This document shows positions 50,601 through 64,000 of a stretch of DNA of 64,000 nucleotides, one piece after another. Origin of the DNA: Montifringilla adamsi (Eukaryota; Chordata; Aves; Passeriformes; Passeridae); contig JAGGNK010006448.1 of assembly GCA_017590115.1 (NCBI GenBank), forward strand, positions 3,517,987 through 3,581,986, given 5' to 3'. How positions within the stretch are numbered: the stretch's first letter is position 1; every line of letters begins with the position of its first letter. Below the pieces are notes generated by a model. The model searched no databases. It saw nothing but the letters and a program-made list of their open reading frames with translations, and was not told the origin of the DNA. Position numbers and translations under genes: made by a program.

Positions 50601-53600
50601 TCTACCAGGCTGGGTTCAGATACTCCTTCCTTCTCTTTCTGGAGTTGTGGCACTATACAATTCTGCCATTTGTTAGTTTGCCTGCATGACTCGTAGCCCC
50701 ATGGTGAGATTACCTTTTCAGAGAAGGGAGATGTGGATTTGAGCCTCCATCATGTTCAGGACAAAAGATGGACTAAGTCCCAGGTCCTGGTGAGTGTCCT
50801 AGCATTTGTATAATTTGACACAGAGTGGGTGATACCGTCATCTTTGCCTTTGGAGGTACATAAAGAAAAATTACAAAGTCTGTTTGTTATTTTTATGAAA
50901 CCTGACTGTATTGCAATTTGTCTTATTTTTACATCAAGTACTGGATTGGGATCTTTGTGGAGGTGAAGCAGATGGGAGGTATCAGGTTATGGTTGGTGTG
51001 ACCCTTGGGATATGTATGTTAGGTCAATCCTCATAAAGCAAATTAAAACCAAACAAGAAGGAATTTGGAAGTCTGTGTGATTTTGGGGGTAGGGTACATA
51101 AAGCAGACTTGCTCTTGCAGTGTTGGATACAGAGCTACATATTCATTCCCAACACTGCTTCCACCCCAGGCCCTTTTAGGTAGAAAGAAAACAGATCAGC
51201 TCTGGAGGAAGTGTTCTGTTGTTCTTTCTCTTCACATGCACATCTCCGGTGTGTCTGTGGCACTTGGCACATTGTAGTCTGTCATCATTCCACAACTTGG
51301 CTTCCTGTGGTGTGAAATCATTAGCTGATTTAGGCTTGTCAGGATTGGCTCTGCCCCGTGGTGCAGTGGGAAGACATCCCTGTAGAGATGAGCTCAAAAG
51401 CAGTGCTGCCACCTAGACAGCAGATGCCACATCAAGTGGCACTGGCAAATTAGGACACAGACATTTCTCTCCTCTGACCATCTTAGCAAAACTTTCAAGG
51501 TATCTCTATTATATTGTCAATTTCTTGTGAATCTTTCTGGAAACAAAATTTGCTTGGGGGCCCCTACATTCCTTAAATTTGTGTATTCTATATGTTGTTG
51601 TCATAAGTTCTTACATGGGTGTGGCAGTTTAATGAAGATGTGGTGAGGAGGTAATGGGCGAAACATTTATTTCAAAAGGCAGTAAGAAATGCTGTAAGAT
51701 GATCTCCTGTCTTTCATTAGATTCTAGTGTGTTATTTATCAGTGAAAATGCTATTGCAGAACAGGTTCATACAGGAAATGAAACTTCAGCAAAAGTAGAT
51801 GGCAGATAAAATCAACATTCAATTCAGCTCACTCTATGTAAAAGGAAAATATCCACATCATTTTGAACTCAGGGACATGCAAAATCTTTGCTGGTTTGGG
51901 GTTTAAATTAACACCTATCTAAAACAGCTGTTAATATGCTTTTGTGGTTCCATGTACTAAAACTAAATTTATCTTCTAATTAAATGAGATAGTCAAAACC
52001 TAGCATTTAATCTATCTTAATGAATTCCTAAAGAAGGGGTAGTGTTTATTAGCCTCTTTTGACTTTGTTGTATTAAGAATGATAAAGGAAAGGAATTTAA
52101 AACTGGTGAGTCTAAATGAGGTTTTTTTCATTTACAAGTACAATTGTAATAATCCTTATTTATTTCAAAGTAATTTTGAAGGTGATAGAAACAAGTTTTT
52201 AACCTTGGCAATTGGATAATCTCAAAAAGGGGTAATGATATAAAATTACCACTCCCTCCTCCAACACAAAGCAATTATTAAAATTTGTCAACCTGACATC
52301 TTGGGATTTTATCTGACTTCTTGCTGCAGAGGCAGTGAACCTTACCAGAAAATTCAAATTAATAAAGAGGGCTTATTTTTGCTACCAAACTTGATGGTCA
52401 GCTGTCTACAGATAGAAAATCCATTTGAAAAGATTATATAGTATTGTGATTTAGAAGATGTGCACTTATTCCTTTCCTTTCAGCTTGATTAGCCTTTTAT
52501 ACCTCACAATAGTTTGTCTAAAAGAATTGGCAAATTTGAGGGAGTTTACTCAGCATTTTGAATTTATTACAAAAGCCCACGACATGGAAAGCCCATCTTG
52601 GATAGCTGCAATGCCAACAGCTCCCAAAGCCATGAAATATAGTTGACCAAGATACAAAGGAACACAAAAAATCTTGAATCCTGAACATATTGAACACATC
52701 TGCAAACACTGAGTAATATAAAAAAGAAAATCACTGGACTTTTAATGTCAAAAATGTGATGGGAGGAACCTATTTCCCCTCTCTTCTCTCAACAGCACAT
52801 CCATTCACTCCATCTGCTTTCCTCCCTACTCAAATCAGCATTACTGTTTTACAGGATATAAGCTGTTTTTCACCTCTCTGAGTCTCTTGGCTCTTCCACA
52901 AGTGTTATTAATGTTGGGAGTCATGCTGATTTCATCCCATTCCTAGTAGTAAACACCACAGATTTTGTCTCATCAACACAGGGCTATCCCTGTACTTGCA
53001 AATACAGCAGTGCCAGGATCCTTGCTTCAATCCTCTCTGGCCAGCTGGCATGGTCTAGTCTTGTTCTTACAACTGAAGGCTCATAAACAAGTTTGCTACA
53101 TCCCAGCTAACTATTGGGAAATAGTGCATGGCTTTTCTAACTCTGGGCCTAAGCTGAGGATCTGTTTGGGAACCGGCCAGGGCCTCACACCAGGGACTGT
53201 TTCACTTCTTTAACAACAGAGAAGGCAAAATCACAATGTCAGCGTCGGTCTGCCAGTATAGTCATAACCAGGTGGATTTCTTTTTAAGATCTTCCTGGAT
53301 CTCTTTCTGGATCCATAGTCTTCTGGAGCTGGTGGGAAACCTTCTTGTGGGGAACCTTCATCTCTCTGCTCCCAGCCCAGGAAGTAGCAGTAAAAGCACA
53401 GGGGGGACCCCTTAAAAAATATTTCTTCAGTATCCTTGTCCTGACTGTGGAAAAGGGAGAGAAGTCTGACTTTTGTTGTACAGGGACAGTGTTACTTCTT
53501 TTCTACAGACAGTGTCTTTATTGTCTGTCCCTTTTGGGAGGTCAAAAATTTAAAATTTCTCAGGGGTCAGAGTCTGAAAATTTTTCAGAAGGGAAAACAG

Positions 53601-53942
53601 CACAGCACAGCAAAGAAGTTAATTTTTAGAAGATTCATTTCAACTAACACCTTTGACAATCTGGTAAAATCTTACATGTTTCCTAGTAAAAGATACTATT
53701 TATTTATTTCAGAAAAAGCAGGTTAACAGCCTGATATTTCCAACCCAATGCAAAGAGAGCATTATGAGAGCTGAGGCAGCACTTAAGTCCCACACAAATC
53801 TGACTCTCTGAGATTTATTTCTGTAAACTGACAGCCACAAACTCCAAATAATGAAACTGAAGTGCAAAAAAAAAAAATTTCTCTATTACAGAATATCTTG
53901 CATAATATTAAGCTTCAAAGATTTCCATTTCTAATTTTATCG

Positions 53943-53946
<4 letters not shown>
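47641..53946. other. Unique non-coding stretch
   Basis: No gene or transposon is recognised. There are A-rich patches near 48580-48620 and 48870-48905 and a T run near 50407-50420. The plus frames at 52965-53213 and 53345-53629 have no family resemblance. Confidence 0.65.

Positions 53947-53992
<46 letters not shown>
53947..53992. repeat. Poly-T run, 46 nt
   Basis: The longest homopolymer of the window, with no interrupting base. No retroelement body is recognised on either side. Confidence 0.92.
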
Positions 53993-53998
<6 letters not shown>

Positions 53999-54522
53999 TG
54001 TCACACAGCAAGAAGGGCAGAGTTGCCACATCCTTGCATCTTGTGATGTGGTATGTAAGTCAGCTGAGTCCTAGTGTGAAAAAGAAAACAAAGCGTTTCT
54101 AGTTTGCCCCAAACACTTCTTTTAATTGTAGTACATTTAATTCATCATGGGCCTGTCAGATTTCAGACAGCAGAATAAACAGGCTTTCAGAGATGCTGAT
54201 GGCTCCAAGCATGACATTTTTTTTTTATATTGAAACAGTTTTTAGTTCCGTTTGTTTGCTACACAGTATTTTCCTCAGTGTTGTTTTTATGCTGAACTGA
54301 GACTTGGCAGTGTTTTCCATTGGAATGTTACACTGTCATGTAAGGTCAAAAGGGAAAATGCCACTCGGTGTTTCCCAGTGATTGTACACATGTAACATTT
54401 CCTTTCATTGAACTCAGCTTTTATTTCTGAGAATAACTGTTATTTTAGCTTGCATCACTGCAGATATTATTAGTCATAAACCTATGCAGCTATTTGTCTT
54501 ATGTTCAATAGTCAAAGAAATC

Positions 54523-54585
54523 CCTTCCTTCCTTCCTTCCTTCCTTCCTTCCTTCCTTCCTTCCTTCCTTCCTTCCTTCCTTCCC
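54523..54585. repeat. (TTCC)n microsatellite
   Basis: About 15 perfect tetranucleotide units, likely length-polymorphic. Confidence 0.95.
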
Positions 54586-57155
54586 ATGGAAAATTCATTC
54601 TTTTATCTGTAAACTCTACAGATACAACTCTTTAGTACAAATCTATTATAGTCTCTGCTAGAATCCCTCCAAGTAGTGTCTAGAAGCTTTTAGAGAAGGA
54701 GAGGATTGGATTCATTCATTCTTTGATTTATTTTGAATCACAGCCTTTTGAATGACAGAAATGCAATGCCCATTACCTTGGAGATGGACACATCTGCAAA
54801 TCTGTTAAATAAAAGAGTATTGCTTGCACAAGCTGTAATTTAAAGGTTGAAAAACCTTGCATCATCCCTGAAATATAAAACCACAGATGCTGTTTCCCAA
54901 CACTGCATTTTACAAAGCTCTGAGCCAACTCTTTAAGTAAGCCCTTATGTAGTCCTGTTCAGTCCTTTTGAAGAGAAATTAAGGGTATCTTTTTTATTTC
55001 AGTATGAATTCATCTGAATAGAGACAAATTAAGAATATATCTCTTTTCTTCTGTTTGATTGCTGGAATGTCAGTGGAAAATGAAACTTCTTCATTACAAA
55101 ATAATTTCCCTTTCACACATGACCTTGTCTGAATACATTTTTAAGCACTTTGCACTTACCTAGTGCTATATTACCATAGGTCTCTAGCTGCAATAGCCTG
55201 TGGGTTTATATCAGATGTGAGGTGTCATAGGACTCCAACTCTCTATGATAATTGTGAGGGTTTTAATTATTTCTGAAATGTCCTTTAAATCCCATTAGAG
55301 ACGGAGGTCCAGCTACAAAATCGAGTCACGCATCTCAATTCGTGATAAATGATCTTGATATGATTACTCTTGCTGTTCAAACTCTTGCAAGCCAAGCAAC
55401 TTTGCTGCAGGAATGTCATTAACCACAAATAAAGGAGGCTTGATTATCGTTTCTACTATATTAAGGTTTCATGTTTATACCAAGCAAACTCTCCAGTGAG
55501 TTTCAGTGAAGCACAGTGCACTTGGAATGGGCAGGTATGGCTCAGTAAATACCCCTGTATGCACATCAGCTCTGGTTTTACAAGCAGTAGATGTGTGTTA
55601 GCATGGCAGTGGCCCAGGGTGAGTATTCCCACCTCCAAGGAAGGGCCAATTCCCATAAGTGTAGTGCTACATTAAAACTGCATTGCATTGCAATTGGGCT
55701 AAAGCAAGCTGCAATATCTTCACACAGCGATGCATTTCAGGAACATTCACACCCAGATACATGCAGCAGATAGAAACTGCTCATCTCCAAAAGTGTATTT
55801 ACACTACAACATTGGTGAACCTTGTGTTTATCCCAGGTTCCAACACCTTGTATTGCAGATGTGTTATTTTAGCCTGATGTGGAGCAGGGTGGCTCCAGCT
55901 GGGGGATGGTGGGTGTAACTGTGAACTGCTTTGCACTGGAGTCCATATTATATAAAATGGATATGGACCTGCAATACCGGAACCTTCATGATTTGGTTGG
56001 GGTAAGGAAGACAGAAAAAACAAGTCCCCCCCGCATGTTATAAAAAAGCTGTCCTTTGTTTGAAATAGTCCTGGATCAAACACCAATTTCTGCATGATGT
56101 GGCCATTTTAATTTTCTCTCCTCTGCCAAAAAGAATCTATTTGTTATTTAGGTAAAAGTGTGAGATGGGTGGTCAGAAATACCTTGACTATTGAACAACT
56201 TACAAATGGAATACAAATAACTTTCACTAATTTGGATGGCAAAAGCCTCAAACTTCTAAAATTTAGCTTAAAACTGGAAATCAGCTTCTCTGTTGCTACA
56301 CTTTGCAGTGAAGTCATAATTGTGTGTTTGACATTAGTCTGTTGCCATGGATAGTAGGAATCAGGGTAGGATGTGATGACATTAAAAGGTCACTTCAATC
56401 TCTAATAGCTATGGTTCTGGAAATGACTAATGGCATTGTGCTGCTACAAATGTAGAGCTGGAGCAACATGATGAACTGTAACTGACTCTTGTATAAGCAT
56501 AAATACCTCTGAGATTTAGAAGAAAGGATGACAGAGCCCTATTAAAAAGTGAATGGGTTTATTTTTCATCTTGCTCCTTTCTGAAAGAGATTGCATACCT
56601 GGTCATTGGAGAGAGTCATTTATTTGGTACAAAAATGTAATAGCAAAATGGGTGTATCAATAAATGTTATTTCTGGTATAAATCTATGATTGTATTTAAA
56701 CAATTAACTCTGGATAATTATTTACAGGGGATTTACTTGGAGCAATAAACATCACTATTTTGGTATCTCAGAAATTTCAAGACTCTTTTAAGATGTGGCT
56801 CTTCTCATCTGATCATAGCAAATAAGGGATAATGTTTATTTTCAGAAGGAAATATTTGAAGTGTTTAACTGAAACCACGGAGTTCCTGCTTGATTTGGAA
56901 CAGTTGGGCTTGATCTGGCAGAAGAACATGACCGAGTCATTCTGAATTGTTAGCACAGTCCCGGTGATGATGTCAGAAAATCTTTAGGGGGTGGGAAAGA
57001 GATGGAGCACAGATATCTACTACAGAAAAACTGTTAAAACAAAAATGAACTGAGCATATGTAAATTGTGAAGGCTGTTTTGTAGAACTTCTGTGATGCTC
57101 TAATATCATCTTTTTATTAACTCATGCAGTTCATCAGGAAATTTTAAAAAACCAA

Positions 57156-57175
57156 ATATATATATATATATATAT
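57156..57175. repeat. (AT)n microsatellite
   Basis: Ten AT units. Confidence 0.9.
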
Positions 57176-60100
57176 CAAATACAAAGTCTTTCCACCATCC
57201 CTCTCCCTTTTAAAAATATTTTCTTCCACTTCCCTTCCCTTCTATTCCCTTTCTCTCTCCTTCGCTTCCTCCCTTCTTTCCTTCCTTCTCTAAATTTTTT
57301 TGTTGAAGGCATTCTATAATCTGTCCTTCTATTAAGCTGGCCATTTTACCACTTAGTAGTGTAACCATTTTCCATCTGCGATGTATTTATTAATCATTCA
57401 GTGTTGCCACATGTTTCATTGCACATTTTGCATTCCTGAGAGCTGTTTGTAGGTGGTTTCCTGTGTTTGCAAATCTGGGCAATCCAGCCCAAGCTGCTAT
57501 TCACTGCTGCTGAGAAAAGGGGGAATCTCCTGGCCGTTTGCGGAGGCTGTTGCACTTTGCCTGCAGCAGGAGAATAACCAAAAGGAAGAGTAAATCCTTT
57601 CTTTAATCTCGAGTGCAGAGGTAATTTTTTCTCCAGTATTAAGTTTCCTTCTGAGGATGCACAACTGCACCATTGGAGCATCTGTCTTGTGTCTTGGCAC
57701 ATGCTGGAGATGATCAAAGCAGCAGCTTTTGTTTAAAGAAATGGAAAAGCAAGGTTGCAGAACGTCCAGGGATGGGTACAAAACCACAAAACAAGGAAGA
57801 ATCATAAGAGCCAAACTCTATTAAATGTGTTTTTTTTCAGCAGTTTGCCAGTGTGCAAAATGACAAGGTAGGTCAGGTGACACAGTTCTGAAATAGTTCA
57901 GTCACTTGTATAGGGAATGTAAATTTGGGCATGTAGATTTTTTTTGCTATCCATTTTTTAGTTCTGTAGATAGTCAGTCTAGCGATTAAAATAGTGTTGC
58001 TATTTTCCATGGCAGTGAGAAGCAGCATATTTTTACTAATATTTTTTGTTACTTATGAGACAAATTTAAACTCTTCTATTAAATGACAATGAATAAACCT
58101 AGGCATCTATTAATGAGAAAAAGATTCTCAAAATGAAGCTGATTTCATACATACTCATACTACTTTTATACAAACATAAAATTGTGTCAAGCAAAGCATT
58201 TCCGTAGTATTTCTATAATTAATGAATTAATTTCATGTCATCAGTACAGAGAAGGCAGACATTCTCAATACACAAATAATCATTGAAATACGTATTTTAG
58301 GCACCTAGTTCTTTTCAGGAACTTGAGCTCTCAAGTATTGCTTGTGAGTAATCATCAGTATCAGTAATCTCCACAAGATTTATTAATGCCTTGCTAAAAA
58401 GCACTGGTGTAACTCTCCAGCACTGTTTTCCTTTTCATATAGGGAGATGAAAATCCCAAGCTCTGTCATCATCACCTGGCTTGCATCCAATAATTCAAAA
58501 TTAATTTAAGTAATCAAGAACTGGGCGTGAACTTCTCTTAAATATCAGGAGAGTAGGTAATAAAATAAAACCAATCAGTCAAATTGTAGCAGCTCTTTAC
58601 TGTGTCCTCGTGGGAGGAGAGGGTGAGATCACCGGTTCTGTGAAGCTGAAGTGACCAGCTGACTTCTTTGTCTGCTCGCCTGCGTGCGCTCCTCTGGCAC
58701 AGCAAGAGACAGGCATTGCTCCCTGCTACCTGGGCTTTCCCATGGAACCCTCTGCACAGTGCAGCTCAGAGACCTGGTGACAGTTCATGTCTCCATAATT
58801 TTATTTTTTCTTACGTCTCACCTGTAGAAAGAAACAGGTTAATTAATGGGAAGAGTGATGCACAGCTTTGCTTCTCACTGTTATGACTCTGAGCAAGGCC
58901 CCGTGAGAGCACAGGGAGTAATTATATTTCCTTCTGGTTTAGCTACCAGGCCTGGATTTGTTCACAGCAGATTTTACAAGAATTTCTTGCCGTCTTTAAG
59001 ACTGGCATTTGTCCTCTATGTCTTGGAATACTTTAGGATGTTTAAAATTTGTGTCATTTCAATTCTGAAGAACAGATTTGCTGAGCTACCTTCTATGAAT
59101 AAAACAATTGTACCTCTGGGTGTTTTCAATTTTTTTCTCTTAAAGTTTCATGTGTCCATACTGCATTGTAATGGATGACATGATTTTGTGATTTCTTTAT
59201 TCAAGACCAAAATCTGTTGATTTCAATTTATATACAATGTGCATTTTTATTATTTGTCTTCTCTAGAGTGATAGAAGGTACAGAACAGTACAGTTAACAC
59301 AAAATACTACAAACTGAATTCTTAAAATACAAGTTATACTTCTATATATTGTGTGTAGTAAGACAAGATTTCCTTTTTCATGTGCCAAATAGGTTTCTAT
59401 TTAAAGCACAGCTATGAGAAGATATGCTATCAGTCAAAATTCAGCTTGGTTTTGAATTGTTAATCTAAAAACCATCTAAATGAATTAATCTAAATCATTA
59501 AAAACAATGAAAGAGGAGTTCTGTCTACTTGTAACTGAAAGCCTGTTGTAATTTTCTGTACTTTGAGGAAGCACCAGTCGAGAATTCCTCAATAGTTCCT
59601 GTAATTTCAGCTGGAAAGGAAAATATTTTTAAGGATCTCCAGTTAGAAACTGCAGAGAGGGACTTAATACACTGTAGTTACTCTGAATTAAGATTAAAAT
59701 GTTGCTTGATAGACCCTGGCTTTTTTTAGTAGCAATTATTCTGAGTGCATGATAATACTTGTAAGTAACTGTGTGTGCTTTAAGCTCTCCACTCCTTGAT
59801 ATGCTCTTGAACTTGTGCCATTTTGTATGGGTTACTGAATCAAAGGTTTTGATGGGGTGACAGAGGACTGACATTATAAAATTAACACGTCCTGAATTAC
59901 TATCCAAGAAACACAGAATCACAGACAGTGTATATTTTTAGAGTTACACTCATTGTTGACTGACATTAAATACACTCTTGTCATATTAAAATGCTGTTAG
60001 GGCTGCTACTTAATAATTCACTGTGATGTTATGATGGCATATGCTAAATATTCCAAGAAATTTTCAGTTGTGAACTAGTTCAATAAGAAAGGGTTGTATC

Positions 60101-60798
60101 AACCTAATGTATTATTATATAAATGGTATTTTCAGAGCTGTTCACTGAGTATTGTCAGAGACTGGTCTATTTGGTTGTATAATATCATTACAGTTTATGA
60201 TATCCAAGACTCCTAAGAGAAATTTGATGCAGAGACAATTAAACACGAGCACGTTAATGCATGTGCACACCTGTGTATGCAGAGCTCATAACTAATTGCT
60301 TTCAGTACATTTTAGTTACCAAGAAGAAGACCAGCATCCAAAAGCTAAGCAAGCCACACAGATAAACTCCTTTTTGCTTTAGGTAAAACTTCAACTTCTA
60401 AATATGCCTTACAAGCAACTGCATCTAAGATGCTTGCTTACGTTTTAATCAAGTGCTGTCAAACATTTTGTTGGCTAAAGGAGAGATTAACCTATAGCTG
60501 TTTACTCAAAGATCCAATGGCAAATAAATTTTACAGTGTTAAGGGATGATGGAAAATTATCTGAGAACCATTTGGGAGTTCTTTCATGCCCTGCCAGTTT
60601 GATGACCTAATGAGCAAATTTTTTTATGCCCTGTATATGGATTCTGCAAATATCTGGTTTGCAGATTTAGCATCACTGCAAGGATCCAGTTTTCTGCTAT
60701 CTGTGATAAATGTATACTACAGTGGCTGATAAATTAAATTATCCACATTATCTTACAAAAATGCATTCTAATATAAACAAAACTCAGAGCAGTTCACT

Positions 60799-60838
60799 GG
60801 CCTTTACAGGATGTCAATGGCCTTTACAGGATGTCAGA
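60799..60838. repeat. 20-bp tandem duplication
   Basis: tggcctttacaggatgtca occurs twice in direct succession, differing only at the last base of the unit. Confidence 0.9.
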
Positions 60839-63800
60839 GTAAAGATCAAAAGGTTCTTTTTAATCCTAAAATATTTTAGGGACAAAAATGCACAGATTCA
60901 TAAGTGGATAAATAAGTGATATAAGTAGCCACTCCTGGAGGAGTCCTGACTTCACTGGAGTCAGTCTTATTATTTCTTTCTGTCTTCTTTTCTCCTTGAA
61001 TTTTCTTAATAAACTTTCTGAAAACTGTATTTATATCTGCTTGTTCTGCTTATTTGAGCAGGTTCTGAAATGAACTCACTAGCACAGGTAGCAGGATTAG
61101 GCAGAGACTGCAAAGAATATAGCCATGTATGTCTGTTTCTGTCTATGACCACCTTATTTCTAACCATTTGAAACACAAATTCCTGATGCCCTCCCCTGCA
61201 AAAGCACAGTAGCAGTTTGTCTGCTGAATATATTTATATTTGTTTAACATTCCATATATGAAATTCCATTTTTACTGTGTCGATGAGTAGCTTCAATGAA
61301 TAAATACAGCTTACTGATGGTCACCTGCTTCAAATCCAGTCTGTCTGGAGAAGATATTCTACGCTGCCAAGACTTGTGTGGCATGTGTGATATTAAACCC
61401 AGGAAAGCAATTGCTATCCTCCTGATGTGTAGCATAAAGACATACTCTAGAGAGTTCAGCTGAATGATTCTTGCAGCTACTTACCTAGAAAAAAAATTAA
61501 AAATTAGTGTGTTAATATTCCAGATAACAGTATTAGCTGGAATTTCACTTGATCAAAGCAAACAAGAATATAAAAGCAGCCTGTTTGAGGAAAAGGACAG
61601 GGAAATTTGTCATGAGGGGTTTTCTGGTAGAAAATACTGGCTCCAGATGGAGGAGATTTAAAGAAGTGGCCAGAACAGTACAATGGAGAGGAAAAAAATG
61701 GGTTCTGTGGGAAGTCTCCTCCAAAGTGATGTGCAGAGTCTTGAGGCAATGCCATTATTCTATGGAGATCAATGGGACTTTTCTCTTGGCTTTAGAGCAG
61801 CCAGGATCTCACTTTTGATGCTTATCGCTCATGCTTGACCTTGCAGGCAAGGAACTCATTGCAATTTCAAGTGCCTCAAAAAAGAACCTGTGCCACATGA
61901 CTGTTGGGCTGAGTATGAAGCCAGTCTTTATGTGTCAGAAAGGCAGAGATACACTTAATGCAGCTGAAGTGCTTTAAAGTCAGATTTCTGTATCAGATCA
62001 CTGTGTTTACAGAGCAGGAGGAAAGCTGGGCATGTCTGGAGTTATCCCACATGTTGACTCACAGCTCTCCTATTCAGAGCCAAAACCACTCCTAGTAACA
62101 CTTCCAGTCACCAACAGCAACTGCCAGCCAGCAAAAGCAGATAACAGCAGAGGTAAACTTCCAGTCTGCTTTAGCCTGAAAACTTGGTGGAAAAGGGATT
62201 TTAGCTGTTGGAAGTAACTGGAGGCACATCAGGCATCCTCTATCCAGCGGTCAAGTCTTCAAAGGCTTTGTGAGCAGTGGAAGTTTTTGCATCTGGAAGA
62301 CTCTCCTGAGCTACAGTCTTCAGCGCCAGAATTGGTAAGTCTGTGTTGTAGCAATAAGCTTACCTAAGGAACTTAAAATGGAAATTAATTTGAAATAAAA
62401 AAAGAACATATGTGTTTGACTTGCAGTGTTTTCCATATAATCTCTGTTTAATTTACAAGTAGAATTTCCCCTGTACTCCTGCCATCTGTAATGTGGGTTC
62501 TGACTGTCCTGAAAAGTACTTTTTCCCATCTTATTTCAGAACCAGTACATGAATTCTTTAAGCTGCCGTCCTGAAACTGTTCAGTCATGTAGCTAGACTA
62601 CTAAAAAGTCCCATTGATACAAAATCCAGTCTCTAAATACTTAGCAGATTTGGAAAAATATGATAAATTGAATGCATGCCAGTATCTTCTGACACTATTT
62701 CAAGCAGAGATGTTAGTGAATGTATACAAGAACCTCTTAAAGATGTCTTTAACAATTCCTGTACTTTATTTAGGAATTCATCACTTTTCAGTTGTAAGTG
62801 AAGGATATATGACACTCTTTTATTATATTGCAAGGAAATTTTAATGCTATTTCATGTGTGTCTTCTCTAAAAGATAACCATAATTATAAGGATTGGGATG
62901 ACCACCTCATGAGGGACAAAGAACTAAGCTAGACACTATTTGTCCTAAGTAATTTAATTAGTTTTTAAACTATTTTCAAAAATCTTTGAGGAAATATACA
63001 GTATCCCACTGCCAGGTGTAATTTAATGGCAACTGGCATTGAATTCCTCAAAACCTTTCCAGAATCTAAGGTTATAATTTATAATTGCATTTATATCTTG
63101 ACCTATCTAACCTTCATTTCACATATCATGCACAAACTTCCTTCAGGATTGTGGACAGTAGGTATATGCACCTATCTGATATTAGCTCTGAGTTTAGCTT
63201 AGCATTTGTTCCTACAGAGTTTAGAAAATGTGTTTGAAATAATTTAATCTAACTTATTGAATATATTTACCCAGTAGATAGAAGATTATATTTTCTTGGA
63301 TCTAGAACAATAGTCTTAGTTACCCCCAAGCTTCAACAGGTTTCAAGTTCGGTTCAGATTTTGACTTGAATTCCATCAGTATGAATACTTGCTCTGGCAT
63401 CTGAGTTGATTGACTAAGTCACCTCAGGCAATTGAAATCTGCTTCAGTTCATAAAATTGGCCTGAGATATGAGTTATCTGGCCTCTTCTTGGTTAAAAGG
63501 TGGGCATAGATGCAGAACTTGGGCAAACATGCATAATGAGATTGAGCATCTTATGGGTAATCACCAATGTTTTAGCTAAAGAAAAAAAAAAAACCAGAAG
63601 AATTTGGAAGAAGTGAAAATTAAACCTGGTAGCAGTCACAAATGAGACAACATGTCATGAACTCTAAATAAAACTAGAGATGTCCTTGCTATTGTACCAG
63701 CTTCTCAAGCCAGACCTTTGAAGCTCTGCAGACACTACTGAAAGGGTGAGGGATGACTAGGTCAGGCTCTTTTGAGACTGTATAAATCATGCCTATATCC

Positions 63801-64000
63801 TTTCAAATGGATGGTCTTACACCATTGATCTTGGAAGTAAGATAAGAAGGCCTGGATGTCCCATCCTGACCATGAATGCTTGGACCAGAACTGCTGTGGT
63901 GTGACTCACTTCTGCTTTGTGGTTTCCAGTGCAATGCCACATCATTCCTCCTCATTTCTGTGAGCTTTTGCTGCAGTTACATATGGACTTTTCTGTAGCC

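Larger units (their letters stand above)
53993..64000. other. Unique non-coding stretch
   Basis: It contains (TTCC)n, (AT)n, a pyrimidine-rich patch (about 57191-57292) and a 20-bp tandem duplication. Exon-like segments at 57841-57867 and 62248-62334 are discussed in the findings. No transposon is recognised except a possible CR1 tail remnant near 59911-59925. Confidence 0.6.

Noticed and set aside
53494..53530. Short hairpin (ACAGACA/TGTCTGT) as a possible miRNA
   Set aside because: Only seven paired bases; the stem does not extend.
57394..57814. Two overlapping minus-strand frames of 105-107 codons in a less AT-rich patch
   Set aside because: They occupy different frames of the same DNA, match no protein I know and lack clear splice or promoter signals.
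59911..59925. Possible CR1 tail (cacagaatcacaga)
   Set aside because: About 14 bp of similarity with no adjacent CR1 body is too little to call.

Overview
This is a window of AT-rich vertebrate nuclear DNA, almost certainly from a bird and probably a passerine. CR1 LINE fragments occur throughout. Four copies of one ~600-bp LTR match the LTR of the avian class III endogenous retroviruses (ERVL; TguLTR5-like in zebra finch naming, recalled rather than searched). A tRNA-Ile-derived SINE with a CR1-like 3' tail (TguSINE1-like) is also present, and that family was described in songbirds. No bacterial, plasmid or phage feature was seen.

No protein-coding gene can be supported. Every long open frame checked is either chance or a shadow of a repeat; the longest (173 codons, + strand, 47104-47625) lies on the antisense of a CR1 fragment. 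The window is therefore either intergenic or part of a very large intron. All six recognised LTRs lie on the minus strand, and most long T or pyrimidine runs are on the plus strand. Both fit, without proving, an intron of a plus-strand gene. A few short exon-like segments with good splice sites are listed at low confidence.

Layout: 1-5421 unique AT-rich DNA with an (AAAAG)n microsatellite. 5422-9985 is a repeat cluster: CR1, a solo LTR, a short CR1 piece, then a second long CR1 split by ERVL LTR copy 1. 9986-16468 is mostly unique with two short CR1 3' ends. 16469-21548 holds ERVL LTR copies 2 and 3, copy 3 carrying the nested SINE. 21549-23120 has a T-rich run and an old CR1 relic. 23121-35217 is about 12 kb of mostly unique DNA with a large (TTCTC)n microsatellite and two blocks that look like possible conserved non-coding elements. 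35218-41506 is a second cluster: antisense CR1, ERVL LTR copy 4, a different LTR, a T-rich duplicated tract and a sense CR1. 41507-64000 is mostly unique, with a T/G tract, an antisense CR1, a 46-nt poly-T and a (TTCC)n microsatellite.

The elements give a relative order of events: CR1 (8150-9985) is older than LTR copy 1 inside it, and LTR copy 3 is older than the SINE inside it. I did not find a convincing new biological system. The observations most worth checking are the uniform LTR orientation, the nested insertions and the candidate exons.
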